Made by a program: the position numbers and the translations under genes | The notes under the pieces: model-generated | What the model saw: only the letters and a program-made list of their open reading frames with translations | The model's database searches: none | Told to the model about the DNA's origin: nothing | In this document: piece after piece, positions 21,513 to 22,680 of the stretch | Layout of the letters: every line of letters begins with the position of its first letter | How positions within the stretch are numbered: the first letter of the stretch is position 1 | NCBI GenBank assembly: GCA_919901335.1 | Contig: CAKKOZ010000119.1 | Span: forward strand, 1 to 22,680 | Reading direction: 5' to 3' | Length of the DNA: 22,680 bases | Origin: Nitrospiria bacterium | GTDB taxonomy: Bacteria; Nitrospirota; Nitrospiria; JACQBZ01

Positions 21513-21541
21513 ACTATAAGGAATTTCCATGGGGTTGTCAA
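21513..21541 (-). promoter_or_regulatory. Distal promoter (P1) of the envelope operon
   Basis: On the minus strand, a perfect TTGACA (21541-21536) and TATAGT (21518-21513, five of six) have an ideal 17-base spacer, making it among the best promoter matches in the window. The predicted leader is about 155 bases. Its -35 box lies only 23 bases from the -35 box of the divergent pdxJ promoter. Confidence 0.7.
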
Positions 21542-21564
21542 AGCAATTTTGCCCCAAAAAGGCC

Positions 21565-21594
21565 TTGCTAAGTTCCGAGGATCTCTGCGATAAT
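21565..21594 (+). promoter_or_regulatory. Promoter of pdxJ-acpS
   Basis: TTGCTA at 21565-21570 and GATAAT at 21589-21594 are separated by 18 bases. Transcription from near 21601 gives a leader of about 17 bases that includes the purine-rich GGGGGAAT before the ATG at 21618. Confidence 0.5.
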
Positions 21595-21617
21595 GGGGCC
21601 GCTAATTTGGGGGAATC

Positions 21618-22340
21618 ATGGCCCGACTGGGCGTCAATATTGATCATATCGCCACGCTGCGCCAGGCCCGGGGCGGAACCGAACCGGACCCGATCACGGC
21701 CGCCGTCTTGGTGGAACTCGCCGGCGCGGACGGCATCGTGGTTCATCTCCGCGAAGACCGCCGCCATATCAAGGACCGCGATCTGCACCTGCTCCGGGAG
21801 ATCATCCGGACCAAACTGGACCTTGAAATGGCCCCGGTGGAAGAGATCGTCAAGATCGCGCTGGACGTCAAGCCCCACATGGTCACGCTGGTCCCGGAAC
21901 GGCGCGAAGAGCTCACGACCGAAGGGGGACTGGACATCGCCGGAAACCGGGAATCGCTCCGAAGCACGACCGCCCTTCTCCATGACGCCGGCATCGCGGT
22001 CAGTCTTTTTGTCGAGCCGGACCTGGATCAGGTAAAAGCCTCGCACCGGATCGGCGCCGACTATATCGAGATCCATACCGGCCGATACGTCAACGCCAAA
22101 CTGCTCAAAGAACAGGACGCCGAACTGGAGGCGATCCAGCAAACCGCCAAGCTGGCCTACAAGCTGGGGATGGGCGTCAACGCCGGTCACGGCCTCAACT
22201 ACCGAAACATCAAACGCCTCCTCCCGATCCACGAAATCGTTGAGTACAACATCGGCCACAGCATCATTGCGAGGGCCGTCATGATCGGGCTTCAACAGGC
22301 CGTGCGGGAAATGAAGGAACTTCTCTCCACCCATCCATGA
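21618..22340 (+). CDS. pdxJ: Pyridoxine 5'-phosphate synthase
   Basis: A 240-residue PdxJ, the TIM-barrel enzyme that condenses 1-deoxyxylulose 5-phosphate with 3-amino-1-hydroxyacetone 1-phosphate to make pyridoxine 5'-phosphate in the DXP-dependent vitamin B6 pathway. Signature blocks are GVNIDHIATLRQARGG at 5-20, VHLREDRRHI with His 43 and His 50, Glu 70, and NAGHGLNY with His 191, followed by the phosphate-binding NIGHSIIARA at 211-220. Length is typical. The stop overlaps the acpS start as ATGA, a pdxJ-acpS arrangement also found in many Proteobacteria and related phyla. Confidence 0.97.
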   Translation: MARLGVNIDHIATLRQARGGTEPDPITAAVLVELAGADGIVVHLREDRRHIKDRDLHLLREIIRTKLDLEMAPVEEIVKIALDVKPHMVTLVPERREELTTEGGLDIAGNRESLRSTTALLHDAGIAVSLFVEPDLDQVKASHRIGADYIEIHTGRYVNAKLLKEQDAELEAIQQTAKLAYKLGMGVNAGHGLNYRNIKRLLPIHEIVEYNIGHSIIARAVMIGLQQAVREMKELLSTHP

Positions 22341-22680
22341 TCATCGGCATCGGCATCGATCTCGTGAAGAGCGACCGCATCAAGGACGCCGTACAGAAAT
22401 GGAACAAGCGGTTCTTGAACCGCATTTTCACCCCGCCGGAACAGGACTACGCCTTCGCGCGCAAGCTTCCCTATCTACACCTGGCCGGGCGATTCGCCGT
22501 CAAGGAGGCCGTCTTAAAGGCCCTCGGCACCGGCTGGAGCAGCGGCATTCGATGGACCGAGATCAGCGTGATGAACAAACCCACCGGTAAACCGCGCGTG
22601 GAGGTTGCCGGCAAAGTTAAAAAACTAATGGACGAACGCGGCGTCAAAGAAATTCAGGTCAGCATCAGCCACGACACCGA
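22337..22680 (+). CDS. acpS: Holo-[acyl-carrier-protein] synthase, partial
   Basis: The first 114 codons of AcpS, which transfers 4'-phosphopantetheine from CoA to acyl carrier protein and so activates fatty acid synthesis. The N-terminal GIGIDLV with magnesium-ligand Asp 8, the FAVKEAVLKALGTG block with Glu 57, and the later SISHD motif are intact. AcpS proteins are usually about 120-130 residues, so only a few residues are missing beyond the window edge. The start overlaps the pdxJ stop by four bases (ATGA), implying translational coupling. Confidence 0.95.
   Translation, partial: MIIGIGIDLVKSDRIKDAVQKWNKRFLNRIFTPPEQDYAFARKLPYLHLAGRFAVKEAVLKALGTGWSSGIRWTEISVMNKPTGKPRVEVAGKVKKLMDERGVKEIQVSISHDT

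Noticed and set aside
21468..22334. A 288-codon minus-strand frame
   Set aside because: It is antisense to pdxJ, which has an intact set of family motifs, and it runs through the pdxJ promoter.

Overview
The window (about 57% GC by eye) is a dense bacterial chromosome segment from a didermal (Gram-negative) organism. Evidence for an outer membrane is direct: several lipobox lipoproteins, an LpoB-type peptidoglycan synthase activator, LPP20-family proteins and a beta-barrel-like protein ending in Phe. The mix of housekeeping genes (mutY, ygfZ-like, cca, pdxJ-acpS) with FmdB, LPP20 and COG3014 proteins resembles Nitrospirota or a related deep-branching phylum. That placement is inference from gene content, not a phylogeny. 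No phage, insertion sequence, CRISPR array, rRNA or tRNA was seen.

Layout. 1-2018 (+): a TPR protein, a degenerate receiver domain and a YgfZ/GcvT-like folate-binding protein. 2037-4115: an NTF2/SnoaL-like protein (-) diverges from a TIGR01212-type radical SAM gene (+) that has lost its middle, followed directly by mutY. 4162-6442: plsC (-), pterin-4a-carbinolamine dehydratase (+), two unrecognised small genes and a DCC-family protein (all -). 6605-9220: a 65-residue zinc-ribbon protein (+), a CCA-adding/poly(A) polymerase-type enzyme and a cold-shock protein (-), and a family 4 uracil-DNA glycosylase (+). 9301-13083 (all -): an SDR, a Rieske protein and FmdB form one promoter unit; a REG-2-like HAD and a DJ-1/PfpI protein form another; then a rhodanese, a strong terminator and a small secreted protein. 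13084-13433 has no convincing gene.

13434-21351 (all -) is the most distinctive part. Eight tightly packed genes run in transcription order: outer-membrane-like protein, LPP20 lipoprotein, trypsin-like protease without PDZ, LpoB, COG3014 lipoprotein, a second LPP20-type protein, a 64-residue lipoprotein, and a 740-residue B12-binding-like radical SAM protein with unusual CX4CX2C spacing. The last three open reading frames overlap, which suggests translational coupling. Two promoters lie upstream, back to back with the promoter for pdxJ. 21618-22680 (+) holds pdxJ and the 5' part of acpS, sharing an ATGA overlap; acpS runs off the window.

Points most worth a second look: the cell-envelope operon ending in an atypical radical SAM enzyme; the in-frame loss of about half of the TIGR01212 protein; a strong ribosome binding site and ATG in the wrong frame for the Rieske gene; and three genes (plsC, cca, rhodanese) whose predicted promoters place the transcription start at or next to the start codon, suggesting leaderless mRNAs.
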